Assembly (NCBI GenBank): GCA_026874595.1
Contig: CM049313.1
Span: 38,282,659 to 38,346,658 of the forward strand
DNA length: 64,000 nt
Reading direction: 5' to 3'
DNA from: Sipunculus nudus
Taxonomy: Eukaryota > Annelida > Sipuncula > Golfingiida > Sipunculidae
How positions within the stretch are numbered: the stretch's first letter is position 1; the number at the start of each line of letters is the position of its first letter. Below are positions 37,163-49,300 of the stretch, piece after piece. The position numbers were made by a program, and so were the translations under genes. The notes under the pieces are model-generated. The model was not told the origin of the DNA. It saw only the letters and a list, made by a program, of their open reading frames with translations, and did no database searches.

Positions 37163-38806
37163 TTAGCTCAGCTGACTGAAAGTCATCTAAGGTATAGCCA
37201 TTAGTCTTTTTCCGTCGTCCGTCCGTCTGTCCGTCCGTCTTGACGTCTGTCCATTAACATCGGCTGGACCTAGAAATTTCGAACTGAACACCCGTGAACC
37301 ATAACAAATCTCGTAAGACACCTGAATTTAGGTCACCGTGACCTATATCCTCCGAGCTATGGGGCTCGAAAATACCCCCCCCCCCCGATTAATAAAAAAA
37401 TTAATACAAAAACTCCAGTATCTCATTAACTAATGTATTGATTGCCATGAATGGTATAATTTTTTTTCAATGCATATTTTTCTTTATTTTGAGACTTTCA
37501 AATGAATCAGTCCGGACGATAACAATGCACAAAACGTAACCGTTAGACCAAGAAATTGTACATCCAGGGAGGTTCAAGGAAAATCTCCTCTTTAACCTGT
37601 AATTAGATCACTGTAACCTGCGAGCTACTGGCCGAACACATGATTTTGAGCACCAAGAGAGCAAGACAGGGTACAAAATGTATCCTTTTGGCTCGCACTC
37701 TTCTAATGTGACATTCAGGGAGATCCTAGGTTAATGTCCTTGGAAATATGAAATTATGTCACTGTGACCTACATTCTGCGAGCCATAGGATAAAAAACAT
37801 GATGTAAGCACCTTCGAAGTCAGATGTGTACAAATTGAATCCGTTAGCCCGAGAATCTTCTAATGTAATATCTAGTGAAGCCTTTGGCATTTTTTCTTGG
37901 AAATCGGATATTAGGTCATGAAGACCTATATTCTGCGAGCTATAGTGGAAAAACATGATTTGAGCACCCTGGAAGTCAGATGTGCATAAACTGAATCCAT
38001 TAGCCCTAGAATCTTCTAATGTGATATTCACGGAAGTCTTGGGCAAATGTTCTTGAAAACCTGATATTAGGTCATGATGACCTGTATTCTGAAAGATAAT
38101 TTTGAAAAACCAGACAGCCAGACAGGACACAAATTGGAACTGTTAGGCCTATAATCTTTTACCACAACATCCAAGGAGCAGCTGGCCAAATCTCCTTCGA
38201 AATTTGCAAGCAACTGGCTAAAATATGATTATGAGCACCGAGACAGTCAGGCATGGCACCAAACGTTACTGTTGGACCTAGAACCTTCTAATATGACACC
38301 CAAGGAGGTCCTTCGCAAGTCTCCTTTGAATCCTGAAATTAGGTAATTGTGACCTTTATTCTCTGAGATATGCGAAACCCTACATTTGAGCACCCAGAAA
38401 GTCAGACAGGTCACAAATTGGCCCTAGAAATGTCTTTCTTAATATTAGAGGAGGTCATTGTAAAGTCTCCTTAAACTTCCAAAATAAGGTCACTGTGACC
38501 TATATTCTGTGAGCTGTGTGAAACAGCATGATCTGAGTACCAATTCAGTCAGATGGACACAAGTCATATAGCCGTTTGACAAATTAACTTCTTATTTAGT
38601 ATCTGGGGAGTTAGTTCCTAGTAAAATCCTCTTGCCGGTACCTATTTTCTATGGACTAAGAGAAAAAACACATTATTTTGAGCTTTCTTGAAGTCATTCT
38701 ACACATTGTTCAAGTTTCCTTAACAAATATTTTTCACCAGATCATAACATCAATAATTAATACATGCATCACATGTAAAATGCAGCTGAGCGTCATGACC
38801 CATGAT
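37163..38806 (-). repeat. Dispersed GGAC-tract repeat inserted in the gypsy remnant
   Basis: On the plus strand it starts TTAGCTCAGCTGACTGAAAG, has GTCCGTCCGTCTGTCCGTCC at about 37210-37235, and ends CAGCTGAGCGTCATGACCCA. This is the inverse orientation of the copy at 16981-18314. The interior consists of diverged units of roughly 150 bp with the order: GAATCTTCTAATGTGA, AAGG(A/T)GGTC, AAATCTCCTT, a palindrome of the type AGGTCANNNTGACCT, TATATTCTGCGAGCTATG, AACATGATTTTGAGCACC, CAGTCAGA, ACAAATTG. The 123-codon minus-strand frame at 37759-38130 is two of these units. It separates the two integrase parts of the surrounding gypsy remnant, so it arrived later. Confidence 0.75.
37330..38501. promoter_or_regulatory. 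Series of ERE-like inverted-repeat-3 palindromes in the repeat
   Basis: Palindromes matching AGGTCANNNTGACCT, the consensus estrogen response element, occur at 37330-37344 (perfect), 37615-37629 (two mismatches), 37756-37770 (one mismatch), 37913-37927 (one mismatch), 38069-38083 (perfect), 38341-38355 (one mismatch) and 38487-38501 (perfect). Spacings are 285, 141, 157, 156, 272 and 146 bp, one per repeat unit with two units missing a site. The match is to a known nuclear-receptor site; any binding or activity is not shown by the sequence. Palindromes may equally be a structural part of the repeat. Confidence 0.5.
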
Positions 38807-39124
38807 TCATTTGTTATTTGTACATATCATATTTAGCAAGTACATATTTTGACTCCAAATCCTTTGAAGGACACAGGCACACTCAACTTTAAACTTCTTC
38901 AACGATTCCTCAGTTATCTTTATTGGACAATATGGACCAGTATTTGGTTAAGTGTCCTACCAAGTGGCACGTAGGTCACTTTTTTCAATATTGTTAAAGA
39001 TTTTTGTGCAACCCAGGACAGTTGAAATGACGTAAGATTCTATTCTTAGTCTTTCTGATTCCTGCATGTCCGGCCTGATCATGTTCATGTGCCATTTTCA
39101 GTTTTTAGGTGTAAGAGATGAAGG

Positions 39125-39561
39125 TGTTACGACCCATAATGTAATAACCGACCCATAATGTAATAACGGCCCATATTGTAATAAAAACGACCCATAATGT
39201 AATAATAGCCTATAATGTAATAAAAATGGCCCATATTGTAATAAACATATACCTTGCCCATATTGTAATAAAATCGCAAGAGGGTAAAACGGCCCATATT
39301 GTAATAAAGTCGCAGGTGGGTAAAACGGCCAATAATTTTATAAATCAAATTTCATGCAAATTAACTTAGACAATTCAATTATTGACTTCTCTTGACACGA
39401 ACGTGTAAGTGAACTTACAAGTATAAAAAAGCACTGGATTACATAATGACTAACTGTTTAAAACGGTGACCAAGCTAATATGAGCGAAATATGGCCATGA
39501 TTCATGTTTATCCTTTTGTTGAATCAGTGTTTAAATATGGTGCTAAAGTATTAAAACAAGA

Positions 39562-39621
<60 letters not shown>

Positions 39622-39786
39622 CGGCTGTAGTATTTTGCGCCTGAAAAAGTCCAACAAAAAAACACGTATTGAATGAATTTTAGGTTTGCTGAAAACACTT
39701 TAATATTTCTTCTGGCTACATTTTTAGGATTTACTTATGCGCCTGGGTCCCTTAAAACTAATACACGTATATAATTATATATATAG

Positions 39787-39828
<42 letters not shown>

Positions 39829-40308
39829 CGCCAAAATGTAAATATTTTGTCAATTTTAACAGATAAAATATACAAAACTCTCATTATCGATACATTTTAA
39901 TGTATTTTAATTCTTTTGAAATATAAATGAAACTTTAAATTCAACTGCGTTTTGCTCAATGTATCAAAAAGAATATTTTATATGGTCTCTCGAAACCTCC
40001 CGAGATTTAGAAATTATAAATGTAGGTACTGCTGCAATTTTTTGGTGCCCATATATGCATTGGTAAGATGTCTTAGGTCAATATGTATTTACACGTCGCA
40101 TAGATTTAGAGCTTTCAACACACGTATTTTAAGTTAAAACCTGGATGCGTCATTCGTGCGATTCAAGAGTTAACAATTTAATTAAAAGAAAAAAATAGCC
40201 CAAACAACAATACAACAATTTGAAAATGCCGGTTTCTGTGTTCTAGAGGGAGAGCATAGGGCTCAAAGCCGGGAGATTCAGGGGTGTAGCCAGGTTTAAG
40301 CCAGGTTA

Positions 40309-40342
<34 letters not shown>

Positions 40343-40788
40343 CGTTATATTTTAGTGTATGAAAATACGATTTTTTTATACAATTGTGAACCAAGGTTTC
40401 ATTAAGGTTAGTAACAGGTTCATGGGGAGGGTATGGGAGGGGGCAGGATATTATGTAAATGACACTAAGCGTCTGCCCTGTCATTATTGAGCTTTAACAT
40501 ATGTTATTACAATATAAATATTTTATTACAATATGGGCCGTTTTTCCCACTTCCCGTTGTATTACAATATGGGTAGGGTATGATTATTACAATACGAGTC
40601 GTTTTTATTACAGTATGGGCTGTTATTACAATATGGGGTGTTTTTTATTACACTATGGGCCGTATTACAGTATGGGCCAGTTTTATTACAATATGGGCAG
40701 GGTATGATTATTACATTATGGGTCGTTTTTATTACAATATTGGCCGTTATTACAGTATGGGCCGGTTATTACATTATGGGTCGTAACA
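39125..40788. mobile_element. 1.66-kb element with long inverted termini made of tandem units
   Basis: Left terminus 39125-39340 and right terminus 40500-40788 are inverted relative to each other. Each is built of about ten short units of the type GGCCCATATTGTAATAA or GACCCATAATGTAATAA with variable spacers. The extreme ends are TGTTACGACCCATAATGTAA and its complement. GAAGG occurs on both sides (39120-39124 and 40789-40793), a 5-bp duplication. The central 1.15 kb is AT-rich, holds AT microsatellites (39567-39616 and 39790-39824) and a TTA microsatellite (40311-40340), and has no recognisable transposase. Frames in the termini (39127-39348, 40501-40786) are Tyr/Met/Gly-rich artefacts of the units. 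The superfamily is undetermined; TG...CA ends with a 5-bp duplication are compatible with integrase-type (for example Ginger-like) elements, which is inference. Confidence 0.78.
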
Positions 40789-41307
40789 GAAGGGATATCA
40801 GTCAACCCTAGATCGATCTGCAGGGAGGCTTTGATGTCTCCATTTTCTTCATAACACTTCCTAGTATATAATTTTGGGGTCACAAGGATATCTTTTTTTC
40901 TTAAGAAGCTCCCTGATCTTCTTTGTTTGTGCAATCAAGTGTTTTTTACAAGAATCGATCTTACGAGTCTATCAGACTGCATAATTGAGTACTCTTACTC
41001 TTATTATCGGAATCATTTATTGACCAAGTCATTTGGGACTTATCAAACCTTCGGTGTCAATTAACCCTATCCTCGTTTTGTGATATCGGAGTTTCGGACA
41101 AAGTATTTAATTGTCTGTGTGGCTCACTTCTATCTAGCGTCCATCTTAGTATGTTCTTGGGACATGAATATATCAGCGAAATCAATATCGGATCCTCTAA
41201 AGGAATTTTTGCTCTGATCCTTTTTAGTGTTTTAGAAACATGGCACAACTACCCATACGGACTCAGAATAAGCCGAATTAAATTCCTGCTCTAATGATCT
41301 GAGTTAA

Positions 41308-41390
41308 CCACCACTAGCGTATCATCTGAGGCTTAATTATTTTATCACCGATGGTCCTAAGGTCAAAGGTTCGATTCCCGTCTGGTTACT
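41308..41390 (+). repeat. Decayed tRNA-derived sequence
   Basis: The plus strand has a perfect B box GGTTCGATTCC at about 41368-41378, and acceptor-like complementary ends TAACCA (about 41303-41308) and TGGTTA (about 41383-41388). An A-box-like TAGCG start is present, but the D-arm and anticodon region do not fold properly. A tRNA-derived SINE head or tRNA pseudogene is most likely. Confidence 0.4.
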
Positions 41391-41565
41391 GAAAGCAGAA
41401 TGTTTATTCCCGGTAATGGCATAACCACAAGTACGACTTGTTGATTATTCCTCGGTCCGTAACACATCCAACCCAGCAACCTAAATCATTCTACTTCTGT
41501 CTTATTGTACGGTTACTTATATCCAAAGTCAATATTGCTTCCAACAGAAAATCGACACAGGGGAG

Positions 41566-41620
41566 AGACAGAGACAGAGACAGACGGACAGACAGACAGG
41601 TAGACAGACAGATAGATGGA
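41566..41620. repeat. Imperfect GACA/GATA microsatellite
   Basis: Repeated GACA units with GACG and GATA variants; they produce the Asp/Arg-rich tail of the spurious 74-codon plus-strand frame at 41438-41662. Confidence 0.9.
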
Positions 41621-42659
41621 CATATAGATACGAACATATATCAAAGCATATATCAAAAGTAAACTTATGTTATAACTTCTTTAACAAGCTTTACTTTATC
41701 TAGCTGATTTTTACAATTACTAAAAAATCGGATTCGACAAATTGATTTGCAGTTGACCCCTGACCTTTCATTTAGACATACATCCCCTTGACAACAGACA
41801 TGAATCGCTATTTGTCAGTCGCTCTGTGTTAAAGCCAGAATGTTGTTTTTCAGTGGCAGCCCCTTCAGCATCTCTACAAGTGCTGTTATACACGCTGTTT
41901 TGTGCACTGGAATGGCTTCTGTGTTAACCTACGCAGCCCTCAGACCCAGACTGTAATAAAAATGTGCTGACTGCCGGAAAACACGGCACCTATAATGCAT
42001 TGGTGGTGTATACCCCCTCTTTGCTTGTTTTGTAAACTGACAGATACTGTTAAGTCAGGCTGCCAGTGTTTCACACTCACCGCAAACAACGTCATTAAAA
42101 ATTTGTCAGAAATAGCTTTCACCAGAGCAGTAGCCTTATTTTTGCTGCAAAATTAGGACCATTTTCTGTAGTTGGCTCTTTTTCCTGAATTGTTTATTTC
42201 TGAGATATATTACTTCTATGGTTAGGAAAAACAAACACGAAAATCTAATTTTATTTCTAGGTTTTACTTTTTAGTTTTCATTATATATCATGATAAAAAA
42301 ATGGTAAGTCCTGTAATATTATCCGAGCCACCCTTAGATATACGAGTTAATAATAACAGTCAGAGAATGAAGTTAGATCATGAGCCTGAATGATGGTCTC
42401 GCATTGGTTTTCAAGTGTTGATAATATTAAATGCATTTCATTATCAATATCGATAACCCCCCCCCCCCTAAAAAAAAGAAAATAGTTTGTTTATTCAGTT
42501 AATAATTTGAACTGGTTATCTGGTTTATTTTAAATGACAAGGTACTTGCAGGCTATTGATTGCTTTTTAATTACCTCCACGCTATAGAGCTCAACCAAGT
42601 ATTACAAAATTTGCAAGCTGAATTAGAAGACATACATTATAACAAAATCAAAATGTTAA

Positions 42660-45600
42660 CAACATCAGTACTCATCCTGATTAGTTAAAAGTAGAAGTTT
42701 ACGAAATACAGAATATACAAATTCAGATACAATAAGCCACAAGTTAACATTGAATACAGGATCAGAGAAGACAGACCTGCATTTGTCAAAGCAGGCTTCA
42801 AGAAACTCTATTTTGGGTAGATAACATAATTTAAAAGTCGTGTCTGCACCTAGGGAGTCAAAAACCTTATCCACCTAACGAAAAGGATACAATGCCGTAT
42901 ACTGCAACATGATTTGCAAATCAGTATCCTGTACATTTTACCCACACATACCACAAGCTACATCATCAAGGAGCTCCGGAACAGAAAATAAATGAATGAG
43001 AAATAATTATTTCCTGTGACACAGATTATTTTTCCTAAGTTCAAAGATAATTTCTTCTTTAGCTCGGGCTGTACTCTAATAAAATCTAAAACTATCACCT
43101 TTAATGTTTATCGAGAAAGTACAGTAGTCTTAACTTAACGCCGTCACTGCAGGTTAGATGGAAACTGACCACCATTGATATGCGAATCTAGATATGAATA
43201 CAGACTATAATTGATTTTTCAGAGGCTATATATCAGGTATAAAATCAGAACATTTATTGTTGACTACTAATACCTAGTGATACAGCTTCAAATAAAATAT
43301 TTGTTTGGAAATAATGTCCGGGATAAATGTGATAAGCTTGTGAAGAAGCATAAGTTTTTTAATTTAAGTTATGGCTAAAATTGTATACCATCCTAACAGC
43401 CCCCTAGCAACAAAGTCATGCGTTCTGTTATTGAGATTAATTTTGCAGCTCGTTTTTGTAGCCTCTCAAGTTCAGTAATCCCTTTTCTAAACATATTGTA
43501 CCATAACTCGGCACCATACTCTATCGAGGGAATGCATACGCGTTCCGTAAGTGAGTGATGCAGAGATACTGGGCAACAGACCTTCTTGTCCGGCTCCCAC
43601 AGCACTTAAGGAGGAGAGTATTGATCTTTCTTTTTTAACGATAAAAAATAGCCGTTCTCCTTTTAAAATCACATGAAAGAGTGATACCGACATGGAAATG
43701 TTCTTGTATCTCTTCAATGGCAGCACATCAAGGGTCCACTTTCTGAGCTTACAATGTTTGTAACTCATTTGTTTTCACTAACCAATTGTGATACATTTTG
43801 TTTTAGATATTCAAATATTTATTCTCCAACACCTGCATTATATACCTACTCTTTGCACAATTCTTTCTAAAGATGCTTTAGTATTCGCCAACAAGACAGT
43901 ATATATCATCAGCCACAGGACTGCTTACATCTTAAATAACTATCATAAGCCATAGGACTGCTTACATCTAAATAAATTATCATATCGCCTTCCTTATTGT
44001 GATTTAAAAATTCATAAATATTCATGTATGCTACTGTGAAGAAGGTCAAAACGCCTCATTGTTTTATGCTCCTACTTATTTGAAAGTGGTCAGATAATTC
44101 ACCATTAAACAATACTGCACATTTACTATTAAATTGCCAATTACGAAACATAAGTCAGAACCTATTCGATATCCCACTACAGTACAGTTTATACATTAAT
44201 CAATTCCATCAAATCTTATCAAATGCGGATTCAAGATCCAGAAAACACGACTACACCTTTCCTTCCCTGTCACAATGATATAGAACACTCTCCAGAACGA
44301 CAAACGATGCAAGTACACTGTCACATGTATTTCTACACGCGTGTCGAAGTTTATTAGGGAACCCCTTGAGATCTAACCATTTACTTAGCCTGCTCCACAC
44401 TAATTTTTCAAACAACCTATTAATCGAGAGCAAAAGCGTAATCCCCTCGTATGAATCACAGTTTGTTTATCTTAACTCTTTCCTTTATAATGAGGAGATA
44501 TAATCCCGTATTTAAAACAATCCGGAATGTAAACCATAATCATTATACTATGAAATAGCGTACATCGATATTTAGATATGATGCTTGCACCAGATTTCAG
44601 ATGCTCATTCATTACTAGGTCTAATCCAGGAGATTTTCCCAAGCAGAGTGAGCTACATGCATCATAAACATCGTCTTCTTGGAATGGTGCATCAACTGTG
44701 CCCGTGCTGTCTGAAAAAAAACTCACAGTTTGATAAAAACGATTAACTTCAGCATCAATAAACTGTTTATAAAAGTTCTCGTAAAGTCCTCATTTTGCTC
44801 ATTTAAAAGTTTTCTAAACTGATCGTGCCAATATTTAGTGAGCTCTGCTTGTTTCTTATAAATTTTCCCTACGCGCATCATGCTAACACCAGCAGGGCGG
44901 CGCCTACGTGCTCTTGTGAACCGCCGTAATCATTTAATATCATCACCAACATTATGCTTTGCTTTTTCGTATACTTCATAATGAAATGCATATGCTTTTG
45001 TTTTGTTTTTTTTTTGTTAAAGACCACTTACCCTTTTCATACTCAGTATAAAATGAAATATCCCGATCTCCACATGAGCCTCTTTCAACTGTGAATCCCA
45101 ATATGGCTTTCTATAATTAGACAATTTAGAAGGAGGGATAGTCCCTTCACAATATTACCTCCTCGTAATCATTCAAATGGCTTATTGTATTAATATCACC
45201 CTAAATATTTTATCGCAGTTAGTCAGATTCTCAAGATATTCTTGAATTCATTAATATTAGTTTTGTTCCATTTATATATTTTTCTATAACAAGTAATAAA
45301 TTTTTTTTAAGAAAATATAAAACCGAAATAAAACAGGCGTGAGATCTGACGTGTTTCAAATGTCGTTATCTAACACGTTTCAAGGGTGAAACGAATCAAT
45401 ATTAGCCGATAATTAACGCAAGACATCACTAAACGCAAGACATCCCTAAGACATCATATTACATCTCCAAATAGCGTCATTAAACAAGGAACCACGCTTA
45501 GTCGTAATTGTACCTCGTTGACCGCATTCTATACCCAGCTGAGCATTCAAATCTCGAGCTAGTATAACATTCCCCTCATTGGAATAATACTGTACGTGTC

Positions 45601-46160
45601 CACAAATGTTTGACAGGGAATCGTTAAAAAAATTAGTGTTATAGTTTGATGGGGCAAATAAACATTAAAAATAAACAAGGGGTGCCTATTATGACAAGAT
45701 AACTTGATTCCAAAAATTGTGTCATTTGCTATATCTTCCACAGGACAGATATGACAACTCAAACTGGTGTTCCACATTATCGTTACACCCCCTTTTCGCC
45801 CTTGACTTGGGTCCCGTTTTCAATATGATTGTTAAAATTTTTGTCTAAGGTTTTCATGAAGAAGATGTTAACATCATTCAAATGGTGTTCTTAATATAAA
45901 CAATATAAGACTTTTACAAAATGAAAGTTCTGAAGCTCTGATTTGATGGTTCATATGCCAAAATTCTCTTAGGTGGAGCAGCAGGATTTTTTTTGGGAGT
46001 CTAAGGAAATTTCTTTCCGAATTTAAAGTGTGGCGTTTAGAATTTTGGCCAGGTGATATCACTGTAAGACGTTTTGTTTGAAGCACTTGGAACGACAAGA
46101 TTTTGTTAACGTTCAATTGCTGCTGCAATTTCAATGAGTCTTTGTAAAACATGACAAACA
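42660..46160 (-). pseudogene. Decayed non-LTR retrotransposon (endonuclease plus reverse transcriptase)
   Basis: Read on the minus strand from high to low coordinates, the parts are in canonical LINE order. Endonuclease: SEHHL-type block near 45900 (EHHLNDVNIFFMKTL), WNTSLSCHICPVEDIANDTI (about 45775), FNVYLPHQT, and ARDLNAQLG (about 45550; family motif GDLNAQ). Linker: KPYWDSQLKEAHVE (about 45110), AYAFHYEVYEKAKHN, KQAELTKYWHDQFRKLL. Reverse transcriptase: ACSSLCLGKSPGLD (about 44640), IPDCFKYGIISPHYKGK, INRLFEKLVWSRLSKWLDLK (about 44420), SVLASFVVLESVLYH. C-terminal part: IEYGAELWYNMFRKGITELE and RLQKRAAKLI (about 43500), then FKLCYLPKIEFLEACFDKC (about 42810). Multiple stops and frameshifts; the catalytic YADD region was not located. 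About 3.5 kb, so near full length for the ORF2 part. It resembles CR1/Jockey-like elements in layout. Confidence 0.82.
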
Positions 46161-46301
46161 AATAATTGCTTCTTTAACGAGATCATCAGAGCAATTTTCT
46201 ATATTAAAATAATAGAATTTGGTCACTCTGACATTCTGTTAAAGTGTCCTATGTAAGAGGGACAACAAGAATAAAACCAGACTGTTCAAACATTAGCCAT
46301 A

Positions 46302-49300
46302 TAGTCCATGGGCTAGGAGGGCACCCCCTCTGGGATTTTATGCCATATGTATGTTTAGATCCCCAAGTATGTCCAATTAATGAATTAAGATGTAAGCATT
46401 GATTATTTTGGGATACACTACCCTTTTAGGCCATTTAAAGACAAACGCGTCTTTACGCGCGCACCCGCGGACAGGTAGCCTCGTAAAGGGGGTAGGGGTA
46501 TGTAATTGCTTATAGTTCGCTTAATATTTGACATATTCACTTCAAATAAACTGCATTATGTTTGCAAATAGGGGGGGAAAGTCACTGACAACTATAACCA
46601 TATAAATGTATTATGCATTTTTGTTGATTAAGGAAAAAATCACTATACTAATAAAATATCCAAAAAGATAATTGAATTTAACAGCTTTTCTTTCATTTTT
46701 TCCCAACAGTAGTTTATTTTCGAGATGATGTTGCATTTCTAAATTTCTACTGCATTAATATATTAGTTCCTGACATTCTTACAATTTCTGAGGATAAAAT
46801 TATGAATATTTTACCATATACACCTGCAATGAATGACCCATTGTTAATTCTATTTTATGGTATCGCTTGTTTATAAGACGGATATGGTGTTATTTATTCC
46901 TCTCCAGATACGTTGATTTTCACTGTGATGCTTCCTTGATACTCTGACCTGTTATTTGTCTGAACCTGAAGGTGTTTATTGGTTTTAAAAATAAAGGAAA
47001 CCCTCTCTTGAGCCATTTTTTAAATATAATAATTATACAAAATTGATCATATTTAGGCCATAATATAGGAAGGGTCACTGTGCACCCCTTCTTGAATTTT
47101 ATGATATAGGTACTTTAAGATCCCCAAATATGTCCAATTAATGAATAAAGTTGTAAAAATTGATTATTTTAGGATACACTACCCTTTTATGGAACCGAGA
47201 GAGAGAGACAACCGCGTCATTACGCACAACAAGCGCGGACAGGCAGCCTTGTTACGGGGGAAGGGATATAAAAATTCTTATAGCTCGCTTTATATTTGAC
47301 ATATTTACTTAAAATAAACTGTATTGTATTTAGAATCAGTCGGAAAAAGTCACTGATAGATATAATCATATATATTTCTTCCAAGTTTTTGGTGACGAAG
47401 CAATTAATTATGATATTAATAAAACTTCCTGAAGAAATTTCACAGATTTTTTAAAAACTTTTCGCTGTTGATGATTTTACAAGATATTTTGACATTTCTG
47501 AAGTTCTAGTTTATGCATTAATTATTCTGTTTTGATCATCCCTTGTATAACATGTATAAGACGTTCCGATGATCCCTTTTCGGTGTACCTCACCGTGACG
47601 CTTCCCTTATACCATAAATAGTCATTGTTATGAAACTAAGGGTATAAACACTAGTAAACTCTTTATCCAGATCATTTTGAATTTATAAGTGTTTAAGGAT
47701 ATAAAACTTTCTCCAATTATAACACGTGTTATGTTATCCCTTCCGAAATGTTGAGGTTTTTGTCCTCATGACCTTATACCTTGTAAATCCATTCTGTCAT
47801 ATTGTGTCATCCTTTGGCTAATTTCAAAATGGGGTAATGTAATACCTAATATTGAGGCGTCTTGCTTTATTGCACATTGTCTATTCGTTTACTGTTTTTA
47901 AGTATCAATTCGTATAGCGTGTTTATAAATGGCACTGAAAATAACACGCATATCTCTGCAAATAACAAGGATCACCAGTGGTCACCATCCTGGTCAACAT
48001 TTGATGAGTGAGGAACTATAAGGAACTATAATAAATTTAGCTGAGGGTGTTGGTTCACTTTTCACCAACAGATTGCTTGCCTCACAGGTGAGCTCAGATT
48101 ACCAGGACATAAGCGGCTAAAATTAGTCACAACTGTGCATACGAGAAGAATAAACTTTTTCCATATTCAGAAATTTGCACCTTAATCTTAGTACCTTTGA
48201 CTGACGATGGTCTCTTCCCCTCTTACGACAAAAATATGACCTCTTAATAACTTCAAACAAATCGTATTATGTTGATCACGGTTACCGGTTTATATTCCCG
48301 GCGGGCATCAAATAAAGACATATACACGATGAAGAGGGTGAATAACCACATATGAACAAACGTCATTCAAGTAAAAATATGTGATTCTCTAATGATCAAT
48401 ACATTTAATATCATGGAAGACATAGACCATTTTGACACCTCGATTCTGGTACATGGATCGAGCTGAGACCTAATGCAGCATTAAAGCTGCCAGTAGTATA
48501 AAGTAGAAAGCCTATCTTAATATTTAGAAAAATTTCAATTCCCATTAAAAAATAAACCTCACTGAATGTCTAAGCATGTTTGCACTGAAAAGAATGTCCT
48601 GAACTGTGGGTAACATTTTACTGATTAGCCAAACATGAATTCCCAGCATTGAATATCATTTTGAATGAAAAATTGTAATGATACTTCAGGAGAGGATCTA
48701 AATATATTGTATTGAGTACTCCCCAGAAGCCATTGTGTGCATATTAGCGGATGTTTATGCAGGGACTGTAAAGAAACATTGACATTTTTTATATCACCTA
48801 TCTGTTAAATAATATTAAACTATATACCATAAACTAGGAAGCAGATTCTCAACAATGTCTCCTGACAGTTTAATGGAATGCTTTACAAATGCGGGGCTTT
48901 AACTTCCTGTTTGTATACATAGACTTGAATGATTGAGCATTAAATTTTAGTTCCATAACCTTGACCTCTCCCGGAGAAATAAGTGGTCCATTTTTCATTA
49001 ACTTGACGAAAAAATACATGGTCGTTGAATTTATATTATAACAGAAGTAAGGACTGAAATCTAAATGATTCTTCATTAAAAAACACGTATTTTGAGGACA
49101 CGCATAGGAAGGCGGGAGTACAGGATTAACGCTTATTTGTACTTTTAAGGATATGGATATTTTACAAAATTGTTAGCAAGCATTTTAATCTCGCTACATG
49201 ATTCCTATGACAACTCCGCCATTCATGTTGAATCGTTCCAAGGTTATAGGCCTAAGGTCTGTCTTGAGTATAAACGCGATCTATCTTCTAAAGGCAACAT

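Larger units (their letters stand above)
36540..41270 (-). pseudogene. Decayed Ty3/gypsy-type retrotransposon pol (integrase), split by two later insertions
   Basis: Three minus-strand pieces. (1) 38910-39119 encodes the integrase zinc-binding domain: AHEHDQAGHAGIRKT, then RHFNCPGLHKNL, then a C-containing PTCHLVGHLTK, matching the family pattern H...GH.G...T...I...F.WPG...C..C. (2) 36740-37162 encodes the integrase core with frame changes: RNISAKAISEALLKIFALLG, then YHPEIQQ (36961-36983), FHQTLKSML and ESLVFTSFDLEIDH. (3) About 36560-36680 carries RSFSPEEKGIDILLIAGNPL, typical of the stretch after the core. Upstream sequence 40794-41270 may be the linker before the integrase (inference only). 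Stops and frameshifts show it is dead. LTRs, RNase H and reverse transcriptase were not recognised. The interruptions are a GGAC-type repeat (37163-38806) and an inverted-repeat element (39125-40788). Confidence 0.75.

Noticed and set aside
37759-38130. 123-codon minus-strand frame with an internal repeat as a two-repeat protein
   Set aside because: It is two successive units of a dispersed non-coding repeat that is found elsewhere in the window in other phases.
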